From: an uncultured Collinsella sp.
GTDB taxonomy: Bacteria; Actinomycetota; Coriobacteriia; Coriobacteriales; Coriobacteriaceae
Assembly: GCA_902470695.1 (NCBI GenBank)
Contig: CABRHH010000003.1
Span: 78,048 to 142,047, forward strand
Direction: 5' to 3'
DNA length: 64,000 nucleotides
Under the pieces are notes generated by a model. It saw only the letters and a program-made list of their open reading frames with translations, ran no database searches and was not told where the DNA came from. This document shows positions 25,074 to 34,055 of this stretch, in pieces. Each line of letters starts with the position of its first letter. Positions within the stretch are counted from its first letter, which is position 1. A program made the position numbers and the translations under genes.

Positions 25074-25128
25074 TTGACTCACCAATACCCGCTCAGTATC
25101 ATCTCGGAAATTAGATAGTTTTCTAATT
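25074..25128 (+). promoter_or_regulatory. Promoter and dyad operator for the ABC-2 exporter
   Basis: TTGACT (25074-25079), a 17-base spacer and TATCAT (25097-25102) make a good housekeeping promoter. Seven bases downstream is an inverted repeat, AATTAGA (25109-25115) and TCTAATT (25122-25128), placed where a repressor would block initiation. The first gene starts at 25160. No obvious regulator gene lies next to it. Confidence 0.65.
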
Positions 25129-25159
25129 ATCGATTATCTCAGGACCAGAAAGGACACCC

Positions 25160-25888
25160 ATGGATATCCTCAACGTCTCCCACTACCAGAAACGCTACGG
25201 TGACACCGTCGCCGTGCGCGACCTTTCGCTTGCGGTCGAACCTGGCGACATCTACGGCTTCATCGGCCACAACGGCGCCGGCAAAACGACCCTCATCCGC
25301 TCCATCGTGGGCGCGCAGGGCATCGACGCAGGCTCCATCCAGATCTGCGGCAACGACATCACGACCGACCCCATCGCCGCCAAACGAGAGCTTGCCTACG
25401 TGCCGGATAACCCCGACATCTACGAGTTCATGACGGGCCTGCAATACCTCACCTACCTGGCAGACGTGTTTCAGGTTCCCGCAGATCAGCGGGCCGCGCG
25501 CATCTCCGCCCTCGCCGAGCGCCTCGAGCTCACCGACAGCCTCGGCTCGGCCGTGAGCACCTACTCCCACGGTATGCGGCAGAAACTCGTTTTGATCGGT
25601 GCTCTGGTCCATGAGCCGAAGCTGCTCGTGCTCGACGAGCCGTTTGTGGGCCTGGACCCGGTTGCCTCCCATGAGCTGAAGCAGATCCTGCACGACATCG
25701 CCGCGCGCGGCGGAGCCGTTTTCTTCTCCTCGCACGTGCTCGAAGTGGTCGAGAAGCTCTGCAACAAGGTTGCGGTCATCCGACGCGGAGAGCTGCTGGC
25801 CGCCGGCACCACCGAAGAGGTGCGCGGCAACAGCTCGCTGGAGGATATGTTCCTTGAGCTGGTCGAGCGCGAGGGGCGGGCGAGCTAG
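25160..25888 (+). CDS. ABC transporter ATP-binding protein
   Basis: A 242-residue ATPase subunit of an ABC-2 exporter. Walker A is GHNGAGKTT (about residues 35-43), the signature is TYSHGMRQKL, and Walker B with the following glutamate is LLVLDEPFVGLDP; the switch histidine is in FFSSHVLEV. The ATG follows GAAAGGA. It ends exactly one base before the permease ATG, so the two are coupled. The cargo is unknown. Confidence 0.93.
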   Translation: MDILNVSHYQKRYGDTVAVRDLSLAVEPGDIYGFIGHNGAGKTTLIRSIVGAQGIDAGSIQICGNDITTDPIAAKRELAYVPDNPDIYEFMTGLQYLTYLADVFQVPADQRAARISALAERLELTDSLGSAVSTYSHGMRQKLVLIGALVHEPKLLVLDEPFVGLDPVASHELKQILHDIAARGGAVFFSSHVLEVVEKLCNKVAVIRRGELLAAGTTEEVRGNSSLEDMFLELVEREGRAS

Positions 25889-27565
25889 ATGCGCAATCTC
25901 ATGTTGCTGCTGCGCGTGCAGCTGTACGCACTTGCCAACTCGCTGTCCCCCGCTCGCAGAAGCGGCAAGGCTGGCCGCGGCAGCCGCTCCATCGGGGGCG
26001 CGCTGATGGTTATTGCCTGCATCGTTCTTGTGGCGATCGTCGAGTTCTATCTGGCCATGATCGGCTTTGCGATGGCGTTCGCGGGGCTTCTCGACATCAT
26101 CCCGGTGCTCGCCGTAACCATGGGTGCGCTGGCAGGCGTGGTGTTCACCTTCATGAAGGCCAACGGCACGCTGTTCGGATTCGCCGACTACGACCTGGTG
26201 ATGTCGCTGCCCGTTTCCCGTCGCTGCGTGGTCGCATCCCGCCTGACCGCGCTGTTTGTGAGCGCCACCGTGCTCGCCCTGCTTTGCATGGCGCCGCTCT
26301 ATGTGATGTATTTCGTCATGGGCGGCGTGTCGGTGCCCGCACTTATTGCGGCCGTGCTGAGTATCATCCTCGCGCCCGTCATCCCCACCAGCCTGGCAGT
26401 GTTTTTCTCCTTCGCCCTCACGGCGCTCTCGGCGCGCTTCCGTCATGCCAACCTCGTGTATATCGTGTTCGCGCTCATCGGCATCACGGGGATCGTGGTG
26501 GCGTCGTACGCGGTTTCGTTCAACATCGGATCGGCGGGAGCGCAGCAGACCGTAAGCAGCATGAGCGCCGGGCTCATGCAGATACGCGACGCCGTTTCGA
26601 GCACATACCCGCCGGCTGTCTGGGCTGCGCAGGCCGTGAATGACGGCAACATGCTCGCGCTTGCGCTGTTCGCGGGCGCCTCGCTGGCCGTTGGCGGAGC
26701 CTGCCTGGAGATCTTGCAACGCAGCTATCTTGCCATCAACGGCCTGCTTGCCGGACGCGCCCGCAGCGTGCGCCTGGACGCGGGCAGGCTCGCGCGCGAC
26801 AGCCGGGCCTCCTCACCGCGGCGCGCGCTCATCGTCAAGGAATTCCGCACGCAGATCGGCATACCGTCCTATGCCATCAACTGCCTGTTTGGTTATGTGC
26901 TCATGCTGCTGATCGCCGTTGCGCTCACGGTGGCCGACGGACGCGAGCAGATCGCCGCAGCCCTGCTCAGCGAGCTGGATGGGGTTGACGTACGCGCCGG
27001 CAAAGACGCCATCGACCAGATGTTCCTGCTGCTGCCGTGGATATTCGCCTTCTGCGGAATAGCCAGCCCTGCCGCTGCCGCGGCCCTATCACTTGAGGGC
27101 AAGCAGGCATGGATCGTGGCCACGCTGCCGGTGAGCCTGCGCACCGTTCTGGCCGCTAAACTCACCGCGAACGCACTGCCCTTCGGAAGTCTGCTGCTGG
27201 CATGCGCCGCGATGCTGCTTGTCGGAGGGCAGGTATCGGCGCTCGGGGCGCTCGAGGTCGTGGTCTGCGGGTTTGGCCTGTTCTACCTGGTGGTGAACCT
27301 GGGCATTGCCATAGACGCACGCCGCCCGAACTTCGCATGGGCTTCGGTGCAGGAAGTGGTGAAGCGCAGCGCGCCCATCCTGACATCCGTTCTGGTTGGC
27401 ATGTTTTTGGTGTTTGCCCTGGCAGGTCTCACGATGTTCGGCACAAGCATATGGGGAACGAGCGGTTCGCACGCGCTGATTTTCGCCTCCGGCGTTGTGG
27501 GGGCATTGGGAGGGCAGCTGCTGTTCAGCTGGACCTGCCGACGGGTGCCGAAGCTGGAGCTGTAG
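25889..27565 (+). CDS. ABC-2 type transporter permease
   Basis: A 558-residue membrane protein with about twelve hydrophobic segments, which are spread on both sides of a central hydrophilic stretch (residues 285-315) rich in R, A and S. It begins directly after the ATPase stop (TAGATG) and is therefore translationally coupled. Together they form an exporter of unknown cargo; two permease-like halves in one chain means a single gene could supply both membrane halves. No clear terminator follows. Confidence 0.85.
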   Translation: MRNLMLLLRVQLYALANSLSPARRSGKAGRGSRSIGGALMVIACIVLVAIVEFYLAMIGFAMAFAGLLDIIPVLAVTMGALAGVVFTFMKANGTLFGFADYDLVMSLPVSRRCVVASRLTALFVSATVLALLCMAPLYVMYFVMGGVSVPALIAAVLSIILAPVIPTSLAVFFSFALTALSARFRHANLVYIVFALIGITGIVVASYAVSFNIGSAGAQQTVSSMSAGLMQIRDAVSSTYPPAVWAAQAVNDGNMLALALFAGASLAVGGACLEILQRSYLAINGLLAGRARSVRLDAGRLARDSRASSPRRALIVKEFRTQIGIPSYAINCLFGYVLMLLIAVALTVADGREQIAAALLSELDGVDVRAGKDAIDQMFLLLPWIFAFCGIASPAAAAALSLEGKQAWIVATLPVSLRTVLAAKLTANALPFGSLLLACAAMLLVGGQVSALGALEVVVCGFGLFYLVVNLGIAIDARRPNFAWASVQEVVKRSAPILTSVLVGMFLVFALAGLTMFGTSIWGTSGSHALIFASGVVGALGGQLLFSWTCRRVPKLEL

Positions 27566-27673
27566 CGCGCAGCGGCCGCGGCCCCGCGCCAAAACGTGAA
27601 CGTCGTCGCAGCCCCAAGCCAGAATGTTGACGTTGCCCCTACCTCATGCCACATTACGGACCCGTGTTTACGC

Positions 27674-27943
27674 TAAAAGGGGGTTCGTTAACAAAAGCGG
27701 CTCGCGTCGGTGGTCGCAAATGCCATCTAATGGGTGTTTGCGTCTCTGAAAAACGTATGCACGGCGGGAATCCGGCGGCTTGAGCGCCCCGTTGGGCGCC
27801 GAATCGGCCCCGTCCGGGCTCCAGGAGGCCCAAACGAGGCCAACTTGCGGCCGCGCCGCTCTGCCGGGTGAAACCGAAACACCCATTAGATGCGGTTTGC
27901 GACCACTCTAACGCATGCATTTTTATGTCTAACCCCCTGTTTG
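27674..27943. repeat. Long-palindrome element, copy 1
   Basis: Nested inverted repeats. Outer arms are AAAAGGGGGTTCGTTAAC (from 27674) and the region ending TCTAACCCCCTGTTT (to about 27942). Inner arms are the nearly perfect 28-base pair at 27712-27739 (GGTCGCAAATGCCATCTAAT then GGGTGTTT) and 27877-27904. The core (27740-27876) carries GGGAATCCGGCGGCTTGAGC and GGAGGCCCAAACGAGGCC. Copies 2 and 3 are at 34056-34323 and 61191-61456. It may be a non-autonomous mobile element or a structured-RNA locus. The rest of 27566-28000 shows no gene. Confidence 0.8.
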
Positions 27944-28054
27944 AAAACTCAATCCATCCTTTCGGATATTTGATTCGAGACATCCATACATCTGCAACTC
28001 AAAAAAAGGGCAGCGCGGGGAATGCGCGGGCACCAAGATTCCACGCACGAAACA

Positions 28055-28085
28055 GCGGGCACCGCGTGCGTCACGCGGTGCCCGC
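28055..28085 (-). terminator. Terminator-like hairpin after the agmatine operon
   Basis: A perfect 14-base stem (28055-28068 with 28072-28085) with a three-base loop; on the minus strand it is followed by TGTTTCG. It lies about 170 bases past the agmatine deiminase stop. The T-run is short, but the stem is very strong. Confidence 0.6.
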
Positions 28086-28257
28086 CCAAACCTGTCGGCA
28101 TTCCAGCCATATCTGCTGCCGTCGGCGTCATTGCAGCTACAGTCGCGCCCCTGGCACGCCCGTATTCTCAGCCATATCCGCAGACGGCAGCGTCATTACA
28201 GCCGCAAGCGCACCCCGACACGCCCGTATTACAGCCGACAACAACCGACCGACGCGC

Positions 28258-29463
28258 CTACGCGCTCGGCTCCTGCTGCGTGATGCAGTGGATGTTGCCG
28301 CCGCCGTACACGACCTGCTCGGACTGAACGCCCACGCACTTGTAGACATCCTCGCCCCACACCTCGTCGTAGATCTTCTGCAGCGTCTCGACGGCCAGCG
28401 CATCGTTCTCGTCGCCATACTGCGGCACGATAACGCCGTGATTGGTCACCAGGTAGTTCATGTAGGAGGCGATCAGCGGCTCATCGGCCACGCGAGGCTC
28501 GGCGTTCTCGTCGGCGTCGATGGTGTCGCAAGACGCCTGATCCATGAACAGCGGATTCGCCGGCATCGGGAGCTTGTAGACCTTCAGCTTGCGACTCTTG
28601 GCGTCCACCGCGTTGGAAAGCGTTTCATACGCGGCGTGGCACTGCTCGTAGAACGGGTACGCAGGATCGTCGGTCCAGATGCAGGCCATGACGCCCGGAG
28701 CGATGAAGGTGGCCACGTCGTCGATGTGGCCGTTGGTCTCCTCGGGATCGATGCCCTCCTTCACCCAGATGACCTTCTCGACGCCCAGGTACTCCTTGAG
28801 ATGCTCGTCCATATACGCGCGTAGCTCCTCGCTCCAGGGCTCGAACTTGCGGGCGTACTTCGGCCAGATGGAATCGGGGTCGGCCTCCTCCTCCATGACG
28901 GCAGAGCAGGTGCGTCCCGGGGACAGCAGGCACTGATCGGTCACCACGAGGGTGCCCTCGCCGTCAACGGTAATGGAGCCGCCCTCGAGGATCATGTCGT
29001 CGGGGCGATAGCGGCGGCACCCGGAGAGCTCGGCCATCTTAAGGGCGATCTGCTCGTCTTTGTCCCAGGGGAAGTAGAGGCCGTCGAGCAGGCCGCCGTA
29101 GCCGTTGAAGTGCCAGTGGCAGGCACGCTTGTCACCCTGCCCGTTGATCACGTAGGTGGCGGCGGTGTCGCGGAACCAGGCGTCGTCGGTGGTCATCTCG
29201 ATGACGGTGACGTTCTCGTCCTCCTCGAACACGGCCTTGCAGTTGGCGTAGTCGGCCTGGTTGGCGCACATCGTGACCGGCGTGAACGCAGCGATGGCAC
29301 GCGCGATGGCGGCATACTGCTTCTGGGCGGGCTTGGCGCCATGGGCCCAGGTATCGGTGCGATGCGGCCAACCCATCCACACGCGGTCCTGCGGAGCAAA
29401 CTCCGCGGGCATGAAGAAGCCGTCGGCCTTCGGGGTTGAATCGGACTCATAGATCGTACGCAT
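28258..29463 (-). CDS. aguA: Agmatine deiminase
   Basis: A 401-residue enzyme that hydrolyses agmatine to N-carbamoylputrescine and ammonia. Family motifs: MPAEFAPQDRVWMGWPHR at the N-terminus, MTTDDAWFRDTA (substrate-binding acidic residues), NGYGGLLDGLY, ETNGHIDDVATFI and the catalytic cysteine C393 in VVYGGGNIHCITQQ. The ATG at 29463 has GGAGG eight bases upstream; an upstream open frame only translates a 39-bp tandem repeat. It is the last gene of the operon, after the carbamoyltransferase and antiporter. With those it makes an agmatine deiminase pathway that gives ammonia, putrescine and carbamoyl phosphate, hence energy and acid tolerance. Confidence 0.95.
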   Translation of the reverse strand: MRTIYESDSTPKADGFFMPAEFAPQDRVWMGWPHRTDTWAHGAKPAQKQYAAIARAIAAFTPVTMCANQADYANCKAVFEEDENVTVIEMTTDDAWFRDTAATYVINGQGDKRACHWHFNGYGGLLDGLYFPWDKDEQIALKMAELSGCRRYRPDDMILEGGSITVDGEGTLVVTDQCLLSPGRTCSAVMEEEADPDSIWPKYARKFEPWSEELRAYMDEHLKEYLGVEKVIWVKEGIDPEETNGHIDDVATFIAPGVMACIWTDDPAYPFYEQCHAAYETLSNAVDAKSRKLKVYKLPMPANPLFMDQASCDTIDADENAEPRVADEPLIASYMNYLVTNHGVIVPQYGDENDALAVETLQKIYDEVWGEDVYKCVGVQSEQVVYGGGNIHCITQQEPSA

Positions 29464-29491
29464 GCTGAAAACCTCCAAATCGCAGACGATC

Positions 29492-29650
29492 ATTGTCGGC
29501 TGGGGCACCGGTGCGCCCTCGCCGAACCTTTTTGTCGGCTGGGGCACCGGAGCATCCCGACCGAACCCTTTTGGTGGCTGGGTCATCGGCGCGCCCCGGC
29601 CGAACTTTTTTGGTAGCGGAGACACCGGCGCGCCCCGGCCGAACCCTTAC
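29492..29650. repeat. 39-bp tandem repeat, four units
   Basis: Units with GGCTGGG(G/T)CA(C/T)CGG and CCGAAC followed by a T-run occur with a constant 39-base period (GGCTGGG-type starts at 29498, 29537 and 29576, last degenerate unit from about 29615). The array spans the gap between the antiporter stop and the agmatine deiminase ribosome site, so it lies in the operon's intercistronic RNA. Since 39 is a multiple of three, the frame stays open and artificially extends the aguA open frame. Confidence 0.85.
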
Positions 29651-31044
29651 TGAGAGGACCGGGTAATCCCCCGGTATTCTTCCTTGCGGCCGCGCGCACT
29701 CCACACGCGCACCGCCTCGCCAATGCCCAGCAGCACGATGAACATGATGAGCATCGGCACCTTCTCGGCCACCTCGGCACCGGACAGCGGCACCAGGGTT
29801 GCCACAATGGCCAGCACCAGCTCGATACAGGGCACCGCCAGGGCGACCTTCATCATCGCGCCCTTGAAGGGGAACCGGAACACGCGCTCGCGGTCGGGAT
29901 CGTTTTTGCGCAGACGCAGAAACGCCGGGAACATCGGGATGTAGGTGAGCAGCAAAAACACCACCGAGGTGCCGAAGAGCATCCAGAAGATACCCTCCGA
30001 GATGGCAGGAATGGGCACAAGCTGCAGGGCGAGCACCAGCGAGGCCACCACCGCGTTCACCAGGTTGGCGCCGTTGGGCATGTCCTTGTCCGAGATCATC
30101 GAGGCGAAGATGCGGGGCATGTTGCCGTGCTCGGCGGCGTAGCGGGCCACGGAGTTGACGCCGAACGACCAGGCGGCCATGTTGGCGAACAGCGTGATGA
30201 GGAAGGCGATGCACACGATCTTGAAGATCGCAGAGTTGCCCACCATGGTCTGCAGCGCGTAGATCATGCCGTAGTCCGGGTCGATCTGGCTGGCCGGCAC
30301 CGCCGCGCCGATGCCGAACCCGGCGAACAGGTAGATCGCGGCGATGGCCAGGCCGCCCATGATGATGGCCTTGGGGATGTCGCGCTTGGGGTCGGCCATG
30401 TCGTCGGTCATGGTGCAGATGACCTCGAAGCCCATGAAGTTGAAGATGATGACGGACAGGTAGCTCAGCGCGTTGGTGTTGACGAGCTCGGGCAGGAAGG
30501 TGTGCGGGCTCATGTCGGAGGCAAAGCCGTTCTCCAGGGCATACCAGATACCCAGCGCGCCCACGATCACCGCCACGGCCACCTTGATGAGGGCGCCACC
30601 GTTCAGCACCCACTCGGAGTCGGCAGCCTTGGAACGCCCCATGAGGTAGACGATCCACACGAACGCCAACTCAATCACGAGCTTCACGACCAGGTCGAAT
30701 TCCACGCCGAACACCATGCCCAGAATGTCGGGGAACATGGTTGCCAGCGAGGCGATCCAGAACGGGTAGTTGATCCAGTAGTAATACGAGATGCGGGCGC
30801 CCCATTTGTCGCCCAGGCCCTCGCGCACCCAGTCGTAGATGCCGCCCTCGCCGTCGTAGGTGGTGCCGAGCTCGGCCACCACCAGGCCGTAGGGGAGCAG
30901 AAACGTCAGGATGAGGAAGAGCCACCAGAAGAACTGCTGGTTACCGATGGCGGCTGCGGGAGCTGCGGCTTCGCAGACAAACACCACGCAGATGACGGTG
31001 GCGATCACCGTCCAAAAGGAGAGCTTTTTCTTGGTATCGCTCAT
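29647..31044 (-). CDS. APC-family amino acid/polyamine transporter, probable agmatine/putrescine antiporter
   Basis: A 465-residue membrane protein with about twelve hydrophobic helices and the APC patterns AAAPAAAIGNQQFFWWL, ELGTTYDGEGGIYDWV and FNFMGFEVICTMTDDM. Its position between the putrescine carbamoyltransferase and agmatine deiminase genes, as in streptococcal and enterococcal agu clusters, supports agmatine-in, putrescine-out exchange. The ATG follows AAAGGAA by six bases. A substrate assignment from sequence alone would be general (amino acid or polyamine); the context makes it specific. Confidence 0.85.
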   Translation of the reverse strand: MSDTKKKLSFWTVIATVICVVFVCEAAAPAAAIGNQQFFWWLFLILTFLLPYGLVVAELGTTYDGEGGIYDWVREGLGDKWGARISYYYWINYPFWIASLATMFPDILGMVFGVEFDLVVKLVIELAFVWIVYLMGRSKAADSEWVLNGGALIKVAVAVIVGALGIWYALENGFASDMSPHTFLPELVNTNALSYLSVIIFNFMGFEVICTMTDDMADPKRDIPKAIIMGGLAIAAIYLFAGFGIGAAVPASQIDPDYGMIYALQTMVGNSAIFKIVCIAFLITLFANMAAWSFGVNSVARYAAEHGNMPRIFASMISDKDMPNGANLVNAVVASLVLALQLVPIPAISEGIFWMLFGTSVVFLLLTYIPMFPAFLRLRKNDPDRERVFRFPFKGAMMKVALAVPCIELVLAIVATLVPLSGAEVAEKVPMLIMFIVLLGIGEAVRVWSARGRKEEYRGITRSSQ

Positions 31045-31171
31045 AAGGGTTCCTTTGCTCGGTCAAATCGATGTCGCCCGCGGCACGGGGCGGGAGCCCG
31101 CGGCGAGCGCGGGGAACGGGCCCGCGGGCGAGGTGGGTTCATGCGTCGGACGCAGCGCGGACGCGCGGCCC

Positions 31172-32254
31172 CTAGCAGCCCTGGAGCTCGCAGATCTTGT
31201 CGAGGGCCGCGTGCAGCTCAGCCTTGGCGGAGTACTGCTCGCCCTCATCCTTGAGCGGCGTGCGGGTACCGAGGGCCGCCAGTAGCGCGCGGATGGAATG
31301 CTTGCGGTTCTCGGCCTCGACCCAGCACAGGGAGCGCTCGGGGTCGTCCATCACCTCGTCGGTGACCTCCTCGCCGCGGGTGGCCGGCAGGCAGTGCATG
31401 AACTTGGAGTTCGGGCCGGCGAAGTTCATCATGTCCATGGTGACCTGGTAGGTGGGGTAGAACACGTCCATGTAGTTGGCGCCGGAGACCTCCTCGTCGT
31501 ACAGGCCGTACCACACGTCGGTGTAGATGAAGTCGGCGCCCTTGATGCACGCGATGTCGTCGGAGATCACGATGGAGCCACCGGAGACCTTGCAGTTCTC
31601 CTCGCCGATCTCCATGAGCTGCTTGCCGAACGCGGCGCGCTCCTCGGGCGTGCCCACGTGCAGGGCGCCGTCGCAAATCTGATGGCCGCGGGGCCCGAAC
31701 TGCACGAACTTCATGCCGATCTTGGAGCAGATGAACATGAGGGACACGCACACCTGGGTGGCGTCGCCGATGAAGGCCAGCGTGCAGTCCTCGATCTTTT
31801 TGCCCTCGGGCAGGTTCTCGAGCATGGTCATGAGGTCGCCCATCTCCTGCGTGGGATGGTTGAACTCGGACATGCCGTTGATCACGGGCACGGCGGAACC
31901 GGCGGCGAGACCGGCAACGTCCTTGTGCCGGTCGACGCGGGCCATCATGATGTCGAGCAGCGACCCCATGACGCGAGCGGTGTCGCCCAGGGACTCATGC
32001 CCGCCGAGCTGGATGGAGCCGGGGCCGTAGAACTGGGCATGGCCGCCAAGGTCGGTCATCGCGGTCTCGAAGGACAGACGCGTGCGGGTGGATACCTGCT
32101 GGAAGATCATGCCTAGGGTCTTATTGCGAAGCAGGTGCGGATAATAGCCATCGACCTTAATGGCCTTCTTCATGGCGAGGCCCAAGTCCTCGATGGCCAT
32201 GATCTGCTCCTTGGTGAAGTCATTGGTGTCGATGAAATCTTTCGGCATGGCCAT
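31172..32254 (-). CDS. ptcA: Putrescine carbamoyltransferase
   Basis: A 360-residue member of the ornithine/aspartate carbamoyltransferase superfamily, which phosphorolyses N-carbamoylputrescine to putrescine and carbamoyl phosphate. The carbamoyl-phosphate site is STRTRLSFE with HPTQEMGD, and the C-terminal MHCLPATRGEEVTDEV is the family HCLP motif. It lacks the SMG loop of ornithine enzymes; the pathway context favours putrescine. The ATG at 32254 follows AAAGGAG by seven bases. It is the first gene of the agmatine operon, and no carbamate kinase gene is present in the cluster, so that step must be encoded elsewhere. Confidence 0.9.
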   Translation of the reverse strand: MAMPKDFIDTNDFTKEQIMAIEDLGLAMKKAIKVDGYYPHLLRNKTLGMIFQQVSTRTRLSFETAMTDLGGHAQFYGPGSIQLGGHESLGDTARVMGSLLDIMMARVDRHKDVAGLAAGSAVPVINGMSEFNHPTQEMGDLMTMLENLPEGKKIEDCTLAFIGDATQVCVSLMFICSKIGMKFVQFGPRGHQICDGALHVGTPEERAAFGKQLMEIGEENCKVSGGSIVISDDIACIKGADFIYTDVWYGLYDEEVSGANYMDVFYPTYQVTMDMMNFAGPNSKFMHCLPATRGEEVTDEVMDDPERSLCWVEAENRKHSIRALLAALGTRTPLKDEGEQYSAKAELHAALDKICELQGC

Positions 32255-32823
32255 TGCTGGCTCCTTTCCGCCGGCGATGCCGGCACAACGTGCATGCGGG
32301 GCGCCAACCCCGATGCGTGAGGCCGCCCCTTCCTTTCGCCGCTTTCGACAACCCCAGCAGGGGCGCCGAGACCGCTTGCGATGAGCCGACCGCGCTTCCA
32401 TGGCTTCATCGTGGCGCGGTCCACGCCGTTTGCCCAGTTTATTTGCGGTATCTTGGCCGCTTGCCGAAATAGATCCGGTCTCAACCCCTCGAACGCGCAC
32501 GCATCGTTTGATAAAAAGCGCTGGCAGCGCGAGCGCGGCATGCGTCGACCCGACATGCGCCACCTACCGTTCGCCGAATTGCCGAAACGCGCCAGCGGGC
32601 CAGAGCATACCCGAGCAAGCACAGCGGCCCCAGACGGCCCCGCATGCAATCCGCGCGCACCCGCGTCCGCGCACACAAGGCTACCGGCGCAAAAACCTCC
32701 CTGCACAGACGCCTAAACCAGAATAAACCAGCAGGTAGAAGGCGAGACAGGAAGATTGCCATTCGAACCGCGTGCCCCTTTGGATACCCTAGACATAACA
32801 GGTCATTGTCGCGGAGGGCAGCC
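32255..32823. other. Divergent spacer between ptcA and the LuxR-type regulator
   Basis: 569 bases without a supported gene. It must hold the promoters of the agmatine operon (minus) and the regulator (plus). A short palindrome GCGCTGGCAGCGC lies at 32518-32530. I could not identify a convincing -35/-10 pair. Open frames that cross it are extensions or shadows of the flanking genes. Confidence 0.4.
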
Positions 32824-33789
32824 ATGAACACAGTATTCTTCTTCTACACATTGGCCCTTCTCGCCGTCTGCATCGTGTGCGCGGTGCTCTCCGGCGCAGC
32901 ATGGGTCTCAACCCGACGCCGCGTATTCGTGTACACCCTCGGCGTGTTCAGCTGCTATGCCGTGGAAACGACCGAGATCTTCTTCTACGAATACATCGCA
33001 CAGAACCAGCCCTTCCCCATCTCGGAATACTACGAAATCGGCATGCCGCTGATGCGCACCCTGGTGGCAGCGGGGCTGCAGGCCTGCATTTGGCTGATCA
33101 TCCTCGACGCGCTCGACAAGCACTCAAAGCGCCTGTTCGCGATCCCCGTCGCGGCGTTTTTGCTGGCAAACCTGGTGGTGCTGGCTGGCATGCCCGTAGG
33201 GCCGTGGCGCCAATGGGTCTACTATACGCTGCGGCAGGTGTTTCTGGCGTCGGCACTGAGCTATGGCATCTGGACCTATCGGCGCAGCACTAGCCACGAA
33301 ATGCGCACCCGGCTCGAACGCTACCGCCGCCCCCTGTTCGCGGTGTTCGCGCTGGTCGCCTGCGTGCTTACCGAGGACGTCTATGTCATTCTCATCGCAC
33401 CGGCCAGCACGCAGCCGGATTGGCTGCCGCTGTACCTGTCGGAGCGCAACTTCTCGGAAAACGTCCTCATGTGCTTCTTTGCCGCGCACCTGCTGCGCTA
33501 TATCTATCAGGTGCTTTCCATTCGCATCAAGGAGATTCCCGAGCAAAGCGAAGTCAGCGACCTCGACCGGCACATCGATGAAATCATGCCGTTTTACCGC
33601 GAGGCGCATGGGCTCACCGCCCGCGAAGCCGAAGTGCTGCGCCTCGTGATTTTGGGCAACAACAACCAGCAGATCGCCAACGAGCTATTCCTAGCTGTGG
33701 GGACCATCAAGACGCACGTGCACAACATCCTGGTTAAAACGGGAACCGGCAGCCGTGAGGCGCTGGTGCTGCACTTTTGGTCGAGCTAA
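32824..33789 (+). CDS. Membrane-bound LuxR-type regulator, probable AguR-type activator
   Basis: 321 residues. The N-terminal 235 residues hold about seven hydrophobic segments, and the C-terminus is a LuxR/FixJ helix-turn-helix (HGLTAREAEVLRLVILGNNN followed by QQIANELFLAVGTIKTHVHN, about residues 265-312). It is transcribed divergently from the agmatine operon. In Streptococcus mutans and Lactococcus lactis, a membrane LuxR-type protein (AguR) senses agmatine and activates the agu genes, and this gene has the same topology and location. The ATG follows GGAGGG. Assignment to agmatine control is inference, because similar membrane LuxR proteins are numerous in Coriobacteriia. Confidence 0.83.
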   Translation: MNTVFFFYTLALLAVCIVCAVLSGAAWVSTRRRVFVYTLGVFSCYAVETTEIFFYEYIAQNQPFPISEYYEIGMPLMRTLVAAGLQACIWLIILDALDKHSKRLFAIPVAAFLLANLVVLAGMPVGPWRQWVYYTLRQVFLASALSYGIWTYRRSTSHEMRTRLERYRRPLFAVFALVACVLTEDVYVILIAPASTQPDWLPLYLSERNFSENVLMCFFAAHLLRYIYQVLSIRIKEIPEQSEVSDLDRHIDEIMPFYREAHGLTAREAEVLRLVILGNNNQQIANELFLAVGTIKTHVHNILVKTGTGSREALVLHFWSS

Positions 33790-33935
33790 GCGGGACGCGA
33801 CGAAGCGGCGGTCGCTTGGCTGAGATAGGCAGTGCAGGACGAGGCGACAGTCGCTCGGCTGAGGTGGGCGGGGCGTGACGCGACTGGTGCTCGCCTGGCT
33901 GAGGCAGACAGGACGCGCCGAAGCGGCGGTCGCCT
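33790..33935. repeat. 39-40-bp imperfect tandem repeat
   Basis: About four units ending in GTCGCT(T/C)GGCTGAG-type sequence; GGCTGAG starts at 33818, 33857 and 33897. It begins right after the regulator stop codon. No gene is called. Confidence 0.65.
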
Positions 33936-34055
33936 CGTCCGCATGGCGGCGCCGCAGACGCATGACGACACCGCGAAAGGGCTCCATAGCTCTCAGGCTG
34001 TCAAAACACCCCCCAACAGAAGGACGCGTTCACAGCATAGGGGGCCGATTTGCTC

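Noticed and set aside
29464..29625. N-terminal extension of agmatine deiminase
   Set aside because: The extension only translates a 39-bp repeat, and the ATG at 29463 has a proper ribosome site and matches the family N-terminus.
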